Position numbers and translations under genes: made by a program. Shown here piece after piece: positions 44,930 to 55,430 of a DNA stretch of 64,000 nt; position 1 is the stretch's first letter; the number at the start of each line of letters is the position of its first letter. This stretch comes from Camellia lanceoleosa (lineage: Eukaryota; Streptophyta; Magnoliopsida; Ericales; Theaceae), in assembly GCA_025200525.1 (NCBI GenBank), contig CM045762.1, positions 88,602,717 through 88,666,716 of the forward strand. The letters are read 5' to 3'. Under the pieces are notes generated by a model. It did not search any database. It was not told where the DNA came from and saw only the letters and a list, made by a program, of their open reading frames with translations.

Positions 44930-46778
44930 GGCGCGCTGGGATTGGTTAAAAAAAAACTATTTATTTTTTATTTTTTTATTTTTAAGTTTCGCCGGTGGGG
45001 CTCGCCACCATCAAAGTGCGACTTCATCGGGGTCTGCAGGGTAGTAAAGTAAAAGCTATCATTCTATATGGATTGCATCCAGAGAGTAAGGTCACTAATT
45101 AAGAATGAGGCAAAGGAAAATGAAAACACACAAGTATATCAAAATTTTCCTTTTCTTTTCTTGTTTTCCCCAATTTATAAGCAACCAAACAGTGCTTAAA
45201 AGGAATCCGTGCACCAGATTCGATTTCTCAAGAGATACTGAAATTAATAGTACCTGTGAGAGATTCAAAGCAGATAAAGAAAAGAAAAATAGCAGTAGAA
45301 GGATTCAAAGAAGATTCAATTACTCCTTCAACCGTATTCAGTTTCATACAAAACTAGGGCCAAAATTTTTATTTTTCTTCCAAAATTGATAAGATGCTTT
45401 CAAACCAGAAAGAGCGAAAGCTGCCCCAGAGGCTCGAGGCGCGGCAGAGGATTCGTTGACGGACGGTGATACTTTACATTTTTTTTTTGGGTCCTTTTTA
45501 AGCAGTGAAAAAAGGGTCATGTGGATGGCCTCAAAACAAGCAGGTGCAGTGCGGCCATGGAAAGCTAGGTTCTTTGTGGTATCATATTTTTGTGGGTGTG
45601 TTTGGGGGGTATTTTTAGAATTCACTATTTATATATTTTCAAGGGAAATTTATGTATAGGTTTCAATAAGTGGATTTATTATTTAATATGTTTTGTGATA
45701 ATTAACGTATTTTTTAAAAAAATATTAAAAAAAATATCATTAATTGTTAATTTTCAACATCAAATTGAAAATTTTTCACAAAAAGCGTTACTAACTATAA
45801 GTTTTAGCGGTAGTTTAAAAAAAATCACAAAAAAGTCACTAATTTAACTTTTAGTTATAATTTAGAAAATTCATTACAAACTAATTGTCAGTTTTTAGCA
45901 ACATACACAAAAAATTGTAACAAAAAATTATTTTTAGTGACGATTTTAGGAGGACTAACTTTCAATTGGACTTAAGTCTCGTTTGGAAATAGACTATTTT
46001 AGTATTTTTTTGATTTTTTGGCTAAAATATGAGATAAAAATTAGTATATTTGAGATGACTTCTTAATTTTTTACGAAAAGATGTATGAAGAGTAAAGAGA
46101 AAAAAGAATCTTTGATTTTTTTTATATATATAATTTGTTGGTTTTTTGGTTTTTTTAATGGCTTTTTGACTTTTAAGCTAAAAAGTGATATTCCCCAACA
46201 AGGCATTACTGAGAATAAAATTTAACTATTAGAATTTATTGATAGTTTATCTTTTAACGACTATTTGGCTAAGATGGTGGCCGATTTATATGGATAGTTG
46301 ACTTGTTTTTTTGGATAGGCTAGATGTAAAACAAATTCAACATTGCCGGCTTCTCGGATCTACTTATTAATTAATATGTGATAAAAAATAAGGTTAAAAT
46401 TTGATGTGATCGAACACTCAACATCTCGGGTCAAATACAAAGTGACTTATAGAATACTACTTCTACCACATGTTAATTAATAAGTAAAAGAATACATTAC
46501 GCTGTCGTAATTATGTATCTATTATTAGGGGCGGAGGGAAGGAGGGGTTAGGAGGGGTCTTGGCCTGCTATTTTGCTAGGATATGTGTGTGATTATATGA
46601 TGTATGTGTTGCTTAATTGCATTTAGCCCTCTCAAACTTTTTATTTTTATTTTTACTTATATACTTTATTTTGTAGAATAGTTATGAGTTTTTGTAATGT
46701 TAATACAAATTATTATAATTATGTTATGAATGGATGCACCAAACAAAAAAAAAAGAGTTTTAGTTACAAATTATTAAG
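44930..46778. other. Non-coding spacer
   Basis: The two overlapping open stretches at 45105-45389 (+) and 45344-45625 (-) show no recognisable domain. A T-rich unit at 45974-46206 starts TCTCGTTTGGAAAT and vaguely resembles the GTTTGGGAAG MITEs. TTTTTAGTGACGATTTTAG near 45930 resembles subterminal CACTA sequence. Confidence 0.45.
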
Positions 46779-46783
46779 GTTAT

Positions 46784-47869
46784 TGAAAAATTTAAAAATC
46801 CCTTAGATATTGATTTGTGATTATGTATCAATTTTAAGCAGTAAATAACAATCACAATCAAACAATCAAGACAAACCGACACAACGATTTTACGTGGAAA
46901 AACCACAATTGGAAAGCCTTCAATTGTGATAAAAAATACGAGCAAAAGTCACAAAACAATCCATTAAGAAGACATAAAAGAATTACACAAGTGTACTCTC
47001 AATTACCTAGTGAATCCACGCCCGAATCGAACCGACCCCTATGTGCCTCTTCTAGCCTCGTCTTCACCTTAGAATTGTTTTGCCCAATGTTGAATCCACA
47101 ACGCCGATGTCAAATCACGACGATGAGCCACTCCGGAATCCAACAAAGCTTCAAGCTCGAATTCCACGGAATCTACCGAAGAAGAACACTCTCTTTTATA
47201 TTGAACAAAACAAACAATCCTTTGATGTATATTTTCCAAACCTTGAGTAAAACTCAAACAAACATTAAACAAACTAGCAAAGAAACTCCAGATATGAACC
47301 CTAATATCCAAGAAGAAGATCTGGAAGTCGTAACCCTAAAAACGGACTAAAACACATATTTATAGAAAATAGGGCCGCGACGCTCGCTCAAGCGAAGGAA
47401 TTCTCGCTCGAATGAGGAGACTAAAACGCGTGTTTTTCAAGTGTCTTCGCTCGAGCCACCAAAGTCTCGCTCGAGCTAAAAATGCAACTTCTCAGTATTT
47501 TTACAGTCAGTGAAACCTTGTGAAACCAAGGATTTTTTTGCTCGAGTGCACACTCCTTCACTCCAGCGACCAAACAACTTCGATTGCAATTTTGTTTCTG
47601 GTTTTCGGGGTGCTTCCCTTCGACCTTGCCTGGAGGCTGCCCCAGACCTGCCAAGGGGCGCTGCCCTTAGACCCTCACGAGCTGACCGGGCAGCTCGATC
47701 CCCGACATAGTTAGCGAAGTGGCAAACATGAAAGCATTAACTCCTGAAACATTTCTACAAGACACAATTTTGGTTGGATTCGCATCTAAAAACTCATAGC
47801 TTCACTAAAATAAAAGTACAACTGAAAGGAGTTTTATCAAACGGGATTGCTAAGAACAAAAACCTAACA
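46784..47869 (-). mobile_element. Solo LTR (TGTTAGG family), minus strand
   Basis: Read on the minus strand it starts TGTTAGGTTTTTGTTC and ends GATTTTTAAATTTTTCA. GTTAT flanks both sides (46779-46783 and 47870-47874). It is related to the LTR at 6942-7848: both start TGTTAGG, both have a CCACGTAAAA segment, and both carry CTCGAG motifs just upstream of a TATA box (minus-strand TATAAATA near 47360). Three CTCGAG cores lie at 47450-47545. Confidence 0.85.
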
Positions 47870-47874
47870 GTTAT

Positions 47875-48184
47875 ATAATGAACTATTATGATTACGTTAT
47901 GAATATTAAAATATTACGTATTGTTATGGTGAAAAAAGTTATTAACTACTGTGATTTTGTTACCAATCATTGTAGTATAGTTTTGAAAGAACATACGGTA
48001 TACATTTTTAAGAGTGTGTACCATAGTTTTGCTTGTTTGATTTCCTAAAAAAAAAATTCAAGTATTTTCATCTTTCATTCATTAGTATATGACAATTTTC
48101 AAATTTTGTATACATGGTGCGATATGTAATTCATTACCATTTATGTACTGTATAAAGTATGTAATATTACTTCTCATTTACATT
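47875..48184. other. AT-rich spacer between two LTR insertions
   Basis: About 310 bp with no recognised feature. Confidence 0.5.
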
Positions 48185-48189
48185 TTTCC

Positions 48190-49828
48190 TGTCACGACCC
48201 GCTCTCCATAGCAAAGGGTTAAACATCGTGATGGCCAGTAACTGAGGTTACCTCCGGCCAATTCTTAAACAAATCAATAAACGCAAGCGGAAGTAATTTT
48301 TAAATGAGGGTACCAAAATAATCATCAGAGCTTCTACTTTTATTACAAAACTTATTGACCAAAAGGGCCGATATTTACACATAAAAAATATCAATAAAAG
48401 TGCTGTGTGTGTGTCTATTCCGCAGCCCCGCATCTAAGACTTTCCAAAAGTTATTTCTGAATTGCATGTTTCCTGAAAATTGGTAAATAACTATAAGCAC
48501 ATGGCAAAGTGAGAAATATTATACCAAGAGTATAAGGGACACGAAATAACCATGGATGGTTGGTTAGGTCAAAACATTTACATAACTCAATTTGGTAACC
48601 AAATCATTTAAGTGACAGAAACTGAAATACATAAATTATGTAAATATATAACCATAACCACGGTACAGAACAAAACAGAACAGAGGTCACAGAAGTGACA
48701 GTCAGAACAAAGGTACGGACTCAAGAGATGGCTCGTACAGACTCTAGAGGTGGCTCCCACAATAGTGTAGCACTTATCTCCGCACAACACTTTGCTCTGC
48801 ACAGAACAGAGGTACAGATTCAAGAGGTGGCTCGTACGGATTATAGAGGTGGCTCCCACAATAGTGTAGCACTTATCTTCGCACAGCACTTTGCTCCGCA
48901 CAGAACAGAGGTCAATGGATTCATGACAAACAGAGGATCACAAAGTGGTCAAACAGAGGCAAATGGTTATTTAAGTCCCCCAAGGCGTGGGACTTCCGTG
49001 GTGGTACTTACAAAACATAATTGTATATAAGGTTATAGTCAAATATTCTATAAAATATAAACAAACATATCCATGAGTTTTGTTTTCACAAAAAAAAGTT
49101 CAGAAATTAAACCACGTAACTAAAATATTAATATAATCTATAATAATTTATAAAACATAACTTGTATAAAATAGATTATGGTAAGTCAAAATATATGCAA
49201 AATACATTATAGTGACTCAAAATATAATATAACTCACTTTAACTTTAATACCTTACTCTTTCTTTTCACTACCAAAACCCTTTCAACTTCCATTATTTTT
49301 TCTTCATTTCTTTCATTTCTTTCACTCTTCTTTCTTTCTCTCATTTCTTTCTTTCTTTCTTTCTTTCTTTTTCCTTTCTTCTTTTTCTCTCACCCAGGTA
49401 AACCCGCTTCTCCTTAAATAGGGAGGAGAAACCATTCTCTCGCCAACACGTGGCCAGACCCAAATCATTCCGCAAATTCGTTCATTAATTTATAGATTTA
49501 TATTTATATTTTAATAAATATTTAAAATAATTACATTTTGACCTAATATTTTAGTATAACTATATAAATTAATTAATTCTTAATTAAATTACACTCTATC
49601 GTATACCAACATAAAATTAATTATTTATTTTACTATCACATCCATTATTATTATTATTATTATCAATATTATTATTATTATTTATATTTTGAACCCGAAA
49701 CTTTTAATAATTATATTGTTTTACAAAATTACACATAATAATATATAATAAATTATATATTTTCCTAACTGTGATTAAATAATATTAGTATAAATTCTAC
49801 AGAATAATTAAAAATCTGGGTTGTTACA
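48190..49828 (-). repeat. 3' LTR of the non-autonomous element
   Basis: This 1639-bp LTR is highly similar to 50548-52181. A minus-strand TATA-like CTATTTAAGG lies at 49421-49412. It contains a complete 2 x 99-bp tandem repeat (48703-48900) and a short (ATT)n tract near 49648. Confidence 0.92.
48703..48900 (+). repeat. Two 99-bp tandem units in the LTR
   Basis: Units at 48703-48801 and 48802-48900 both start CAGAACA.AGGTAC and include GGTGGCTCCCACAATAGTG. The sister LTR has the first unit intact (51066-51164) and a second unit shortened by about 17 bp (51165-51246). Confidence 0.9.
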
Positions 49829-49866
49829 ATCTTTCCTCCTTTTAAAATTTCGTCCTCGAAATTTGT
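49829..49866 (-). other. Polypurine tract and adjacent dyad of the non-autonomous element
   Basis: On the minus strand AATTTCGAGGACGAAATT is followed by TTAAAAGGAGGAAAGAT and then the LTR start TGTAACAACCC. The dyad has 7-bp arms (AATTTCG and CGAAATT). The same arrangement precedes the chromovirus LTRs at 57.5 and 63.2 kb. Confidence 0.85.
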
Positions 49867-50528
49867 CATATGTGTAAGCTATCCGCTGCGCACTCTGATA
49901 AATATATATATTAGATGATTAATCTGATAGAAAATATTACCTCAAAAAAAAAAAAAAAAAAACTTTATAAAAACCAACCCACTATCTAGTTGTCAAAAAT
50001 TATTTTGGGCCAAAATGAGAAACAATTTGTGACTTTAAAAACTTTTCACTCATTTTATTTACGATAAAAATACATAAAAAAAATAAAATAAAATGAGAAC
50101 ACAATGACAGAATCATATGCAGGAGTTAAAAAAATTTGAGATGAACTTTTCATTGATGAGAAATAGTTTCAAAATTAGTATCTTTATAATTTGAACCCAC
50201 TTTTAAAAGTCGAAATAATTTTTTTTTTGAATACTGAACTGAAAATTATATGTATTTAATTATATTATAATTTTGGTGGGTGTTTGAGCTCGACATCCTC
50301 TGTTTCTTTTTCTTCTTTTACTGTAATAAATATAAATTATATCTATTATCCTTCACAAATTATGTACCAAAAAAAAAATATATATATATATATATATAAT
50401 CATATAAAATTATAATATAATTAAATCGACTAACAAAATATAATATTTAGGTCCTAATTACCCGCTATCCTACTTCCTAAATGTGCTTCTGTCTTATGCT
50501 CCAATGATGACTTTTTTTTTATTATAAA
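49867..50528 (-). other. Interior of the non-autonomous element
   Basis: No coding sequence is seen. Poly(A) and (TA)n runs occur at 49945 and 50378. It may carry packaging signals, but none is recognisable. Confidence 0.7.
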
Positions 50529-50545
50529 CCATTGCTCTGATACCA
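50529..50545 (-). other. Primer binding site (initiator tRNA-Met)
   Basis: Minus-strand TGGTATCAGAGCAATGG, two bases inside the 5' LTR end, contains TGGTATCAGAGC, the standard PBS complementary to the 3' end of plant initiator tRNA-Met. Confidence 0.92.
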
Positions 50546-50547
50546 TT

Positions 50548-51956
50548 TGTCACGACCCGCTCCCCGTACCCAAGGGTTAAGCATCGTGATGGCCAGTAAC
50601 TAAGGTTATCTCCGGCCAATTCTTAAACAAATTAATAAACGCAAGCGGAAGTAATATTTAAATGAGGGTACCAAAATAATCATCGGAGTTTCTATTTTTA
50701 TTACAAAATTTATTGACCAAAAGGGCCGATATTGACACATAAAAAATATCAATAAAAGTGCTGTGTGTGTGTCTATTCTGCAGCCCCGCATCTAAGACTT
50801 TCCAAAAGCTATTTCTGAATTGCATGTTTCCTGAAAATTGGTAAATATCTATAAGCAAATGGCAGAGTGAGAAATATTATACCAAGAGTATAAGGGACAC
50901 GAAATAACCATGGATGGTTAGTTAGGCCAAAACATTTACATAACTCAATTTGGTAAATAAATCATTTAAGTGGCAGAGACTGAAATACATAAATTATGTA
51001 AATATATAACCATAACCACGGTACAAAACAGAACAGAACAGAACAGAGGTCACAGAAGTGACAGTCAGAACAGAGATACGGACTCAAGAGGTGACTCGTA
51101 CAGACTATAGAGGTGGCTCCCACAATAGTGTAGCACTTATCTCCGCACAGCACTTTGCTTCGTACAGAACAGATGTACGGATTCAAGAGGTGGCTCGTAC
51201 GGATTATAGAGGTGGCTCCCACAATAGTGTAGCACTTATCTCCGCACAGAACAGAGGTCAATGGATTCATGACAAACAGAGGACTACAATGTGGTCAAAC
51301 AGAGGCCAATGGTTATTTAAGTCCCCCAAGGCGTGAGACTCCTGTGGTGGTACTTACAAAACATAATTGTATATAAGGTTATAGTCAAATATTCTATAAA
51401 ATATAAACAAACATATCCATGTGTTTCATTTTCACAAAAAGGGTTTAGAAATTAAACCACGTAACTAAAATATTAATATAATCTATAATAATTTATAAAA
51501 CATAAGTTGTATAAAATAGATTATGGTAAGTTGTAAAATATATTATGGTGACTCAAGGTATAATATAACTCACTTTAACTTTAATACCTTACTCTTTTTT
51601 TCCACTACCAAAAACCCTTTCAGCTTTCATTATTTTTTCTTCCTTTCTTTCACTCTTCTTTCTTTCTTTCTTTTTCCTTTCTTTTCCTTTTCTTTCTTTC
51701 CTCTCGCCCAGGTGAACCCGCTTCTCCTTAAATAGGGAGGAGAAACCATTCTCTCGCCAACACGTGGCCAGGCCCAAATCATTCCGCAAATTCGTTCATT
51801 AATTTATAGATTTATACTTATCTTTTAATAAATATTTAAGATAATTACATTTTGACCTAATATTTTAATATAACTATATAAATTAATTAATTCTTAATTA
51901 AATTACACTCTATCGTATACCAACATAAAATTAATTATTTATTTTACTATCACATC

Positions 51957-52016
<60 letters not shown>

Positions 52017-52181
52017 CAATATTATTATTATTATTTATATTTTGACCCCTAAACTTTTAATAATTATATTGTTTTACAAAATTACACATAATAATATATA
52101 ATAAGTTATATATTTTCGTAACTGTGATTAAATAATATTAATATAAATTCTATAGAATAATTAAAAATCTAGTTTGTTACA
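50548..52181 (-). repeat. 5' LTR of the non-autonomous element
   Basis: This 1634-bp LTR carries a minus-strand TATA-like element at 51735-51726. It has a long (ATT)n microsatellite (about 20 units, 51957-52016) where the sister LTR has about 6. Confidence 0.92.
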
Positions 52182-52186
52182 TTTCC

Positions 52187-53400
52187 AATGGTAAATCACT
52201 GAAATTGAAATTCATGCAATATATTTTTGTAATTATTTTTTGGAAAATGCATGAGACCCCCAAAAGTCTTTGGGAGTCCTTTGATTGGTCCAAAAAGTTT
52301 TTTTTTTTTTTTCATTGGCATTCACGTGGAGGTGGGGGTCTGTCTTCTCATTGGGGTCCCCAGGATCAAGTATTTTTAGCTTGGTTTTAATAGTGATTTG
52401 TTGATTTTAGTCATCTAAATTGAACTTGATCTAACCGCTTATACTTTTTTTTTTTGGCCACTCTTACTACTATGACTTATCTCATGATGGGATAAGCTGT
52501 TTCATATAGTACTTTCTTTTTTGGGTACTCTTACTCTAACGACTTATCTCATGATGGGACCAACAGTTTTTTAGGTTGAAACTTGGATAAATTCAATCGG
52601 GTTGAAGTCTAGGTGTTCAATTTCATTCTAAAGCATACAGCGATTTGTCTAAATTCCATCCAAATTGATCTCTTGCCTTAACTGACTAGTCTAAGCCCCA
52701 AGTCACTGCAATATAATTTAAGAGAAATATTACATCGATAGAGGACATTTTATTTCTAATTTTACCCCTTCTTTTAACATATCCGTTCAAATCTTTTTTT
52801 ATCTGTTTAGTTTTTTTAAATTTATCTGTCAAAATTATTAACCTATATATCGAAAAAATCTATATGTCAAAATTATTCACCAAGATTATTTTTTTCCTAT
52901 CTATTAATTTTTTTTATCTTTTCAAATTTTTATCTTAATTTTTTTCTTATCTGTCCAAATTATAATCCATCTGTTGGATTCGCAACTTTATTTTCCCTAT
53001 CTGTTGAAATTATTTTTTATCTATTCAATTATTTTTGAACCTATATCAACTTATTTGTTAAAAAAATTGAACAAATTTGAGCCTTTTTGAACAGATTCAA
53101 CGATAATGATTTACGATGATGATGAGGGCTCGTGAAGAACGAGTTCGGCGCCAGGCGGTACTGCATTAAGCCAAAGCTCTGATTTTGCTATTGAGGTTGT
53201 TGATACAGATCAAAATTCATGAAATCTCTACTTTTCTTCGTTAATTCTCTATTTGATTGCTTGAAATTAGACGAAAACAAGAGACTCGAGTCCTTTGAAA
53301 TAGCCTTTGAGTCCCCAATACCATCACACAAATTTCACCAATTTACTTTTATCTTTCGTTTCTAAACAGATCATCACTATCATCGAACGATACAAACAGA
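52187..53400. other. Non-coding spacer
   Basis: No gene is recognised. A duplicated phrase with ACTTATCTCATGATGGGA occurs at about 52472 and 52540. A CCCCCA.../...TGGGGGTC inverted motif occurs at 52256-52370. Confidence 0.5.
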
Positions 53401-53409
53401 TATATATAG

Positions 53410-53417
53410 AGAGATGA

Positions 53418-53467
<50 letters not shown>
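53410..53467 (+). repeat. (GA)n microsatellite
   Basis: An almost pure GA run lies at 53421-53467, preceded by TATATATAGAGAGATGAG. Confidence 0.9.
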
Positions 53468-53473
<6 letters not shown>

Positions 53474-53499
53474 TGGATGTATATATATACACATATACA

Positions 53500-53880
53500 C
53501 AGATCAATCATTTGACTCCTCCTCCTATTGTCCCTCCAATACCTCCGTCACATCTTCTTCCACCGTCGCTGCAACGCTTAAAGCCATTTTTTGAGTACAT
53601 TTTCGTATGATGTTAGGATTTTACAAGTCGTTTGTTTCCAAAGTCACCGATCACGGCGGCAATATTGTGATTTCACCTCTAATCGACTTTCTCTCTCTGG
53701 TATGATTTGCCTCTCCTCTATTAACTTTTCGATTGCCTTGTTTTCATTTGATTGATCACATTTTGCTGCTCAATCTCTTTTTCCCTTGCAGATTCGTCAT
53801 TTCAGTGCCTTCTCATCATTTTCAACTCAGCGATTTTTGGTATTTTCTAAATCTTTCATCTTAGTTTGGTAAAACCCTAG
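53500..53880 (+). other. Possible gene-end relic with an intron-like segment
   Basis: A CT/CA-rich leader-like stretch is followed by ATG at 53608 and about 30 codons, a GTATGA donor at about 53700 and a CCCTTGCAG acceptor at about 53791. Composition suggests the first exon or untranslated leader of a host gene, but the encoded peptide is not recognised and no continuation is found. Confidence 0.3.
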
Positions 53881-54669
53881 CTCTTGATTTTGTATACGAA
53901 TTTTATTTTAAATAGAGGTGTACGATAAGTATATATATATATATATGGATAGTTTGGTCATTTTTCCTAAGCATGTCCTTATGACTTTTGGACAAACAAA
54001 ATTCAAATTTAGATTTATGGGCCAAGCGCTCATAATTGAATTCAACTAGGGAAAACTAATTAGCTAGTATTATATAGGAAATTTACCCATAAATCCCATC
54101 TTGAGAAATGGTGATCCATTTAGTTCTAAAGATTTTCTTATAGACCAATTAGTCCTATTGATTTTGGAAAGGTGGATTTAATATATTTTTTGAAAATTAG
54201 GTTTACGATTATGCCCTTATTTTCATTACGTTTCATTGTTTTTTCTGTTGTGCTGGAAAGGTAAGATACACAACTTATTATTTTGTGGAATTCAATTGAG
54301 TGAATCTAATGGTACAAATGCCTTGCACACATTAAAAAAAGAAAAAGAAAGTAGTCAAACTATACAAGTTCACATTGTTTCCCATTAAACATGCTCTCTA
54401 TATATATATAACATTGTGTATATCCACATTGATATCCATTGAGCATAAAATCTTCTGATATGAAAATACTTTTGGGGTGGGGTGTGGGTATTCAAATTTG
54501 GGGTAGACTTGACATGAAATGGCTTGAAATATGAGCTTTTCAAACATTTCAAAAAGAGTGTAAAAACCCCTTAGTAAGCTTTGGAAAAATGTGTAATTTC
54601 AAACTATGGGGATTTAAGTCATTTATTTTGTGGAATTCATTTGAGTAAATCTAGTGGCACAAATGTCTT

Positions 54670-54712
54670 GCGTGCGCACGTGCGCGCGCGCGCACACACA
54701 CACACACACAAA
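54670..54712 (+). repeat. (CG)n(CA)n microsatellite
   Basis: GTGCGCACGTGCGCGCGCGCGC is followed by about nine CA units, present only in the second direct repeat. Confidence 0.9.
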
Positions 54713-54805
54713 AACAAACAAACAATGTGGCACTATACAAATCCACATCGTTTCATATTAAAGCATGCTATTAAAAAAAAATGCAACATTGTGTACGGCC
54801 ACATT

Positions 54806-55206
54806 GGGAATGGCTCTCCTCCATACTCTTATCCTCCATACTTTATTTTTTGGGCTCCATTCTAAACCACATTAATAATCTAAATTGTTCATCTCGTAAT
54901 CCCATTCAAAAAATTAGTTTCATCCGATATCACTAGATATATGAATAAATTGCATCTCGTTTTTAAAATTGACAATAATTGTGAGTTTAAACTTAAACCT
55001 TTCATTCAATAAAAAAATTCAAAAAAAAAAGTGATTTGTTTATGTGTTTATCAATATCTGATGAAGTTAATTTTTTTGCATAGACAGTTTTTATTATGAG
55101 ATTTACAAGACGAACGGTTTAGATTATCATTGCGGGCCTAGAATGGAGCCCAAAAAATGAAGTATGGAGAAGTATGGAGGATAAGAGTATTAAGGGGAGC
55201 CATACC
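54806..55206. mobile_element. MITE with long inverted repeats
   Basis: The left arm GGGAATGGCTCTCC...ATACTCTTATCCTCC continues to TTTTTTGGGCTCCATTCTA. The right arm is its reverse complement, ending GGAGCCATACC, with arms of about 75 bp. No clear target duplication is seen. It splits a direct repeat unit, which proves insertion. Confidence 0.75.
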
Positions 55207-55430
55207 AAATTTTCATTGAGCATGAAATCTTCTGATATAGAAATCTTTTTGGGGTGTGGGGTAGGTATTCAAATTTTTAGAGTGGATTCTGATATGAAAA
55301 TCTTTTTGACTTGGAATGACTTGAAATGTAGGATTTTTCAAACATTCCAAAATGAGTAGAAAAATCCCTTAGTAAGCTTTGGGTAATTGTGTAATTTCTA
55401 ACTGTGCGGATTTCAGTTATTTATGGGTAC

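Larger units (their letters stand above)
48190..52181 (-). mobile_element. Non-autonomous Tekay/Del-like LTR retrotransposon, 3.99 kb
   Basis: The minus-strand order is 5' LTR (52181-50548), PBS, about 720 bp of interior and 3' LTR (49828-48190). TTTCC flanks both ends (48185-48189 and 52182-52186). The LTRs start TGTAACAA and end GGGTCGTGACA. The interior has no gag or pol and no ORF above background, so the element would depend on proteins from a relative. LTRs over 1.6 kb with a small interior distinguish it from TRIMs. Confidence 0.92.
54275..55430 (+). repeat. Two diverged direct repeats of about 340 bp
   Basis: TTATTTTGTGGAATTCA.TTGAGT starts copies at about 54275 and 54617. Both contain CACAT.GTTTC, TTGAGCAT.AAATCTTCTGAT, and CCCTTAGTAAGCTTTGG near their ends. 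A fold-back element at 54806-55206 interrupts the second copy. Confidence 0.75.

Noticed and set aside
45105..45625. Overlapping 94- and 93-codon ORFs on opposite strands
   Set aside because: Neither shows a domain. They might derive from a gene leader, but nothing supports coding.
48695..49030. Plus-strand ORF with repeated peptide units, and its minus-strand counterpart at 48608-48901
   Set aside because: The repeat is the 99-bp (33-codon) tandem unit of the LTR, so all frames repeat. It lies in a non-coding LTR and the sister LTR breaks the frame.
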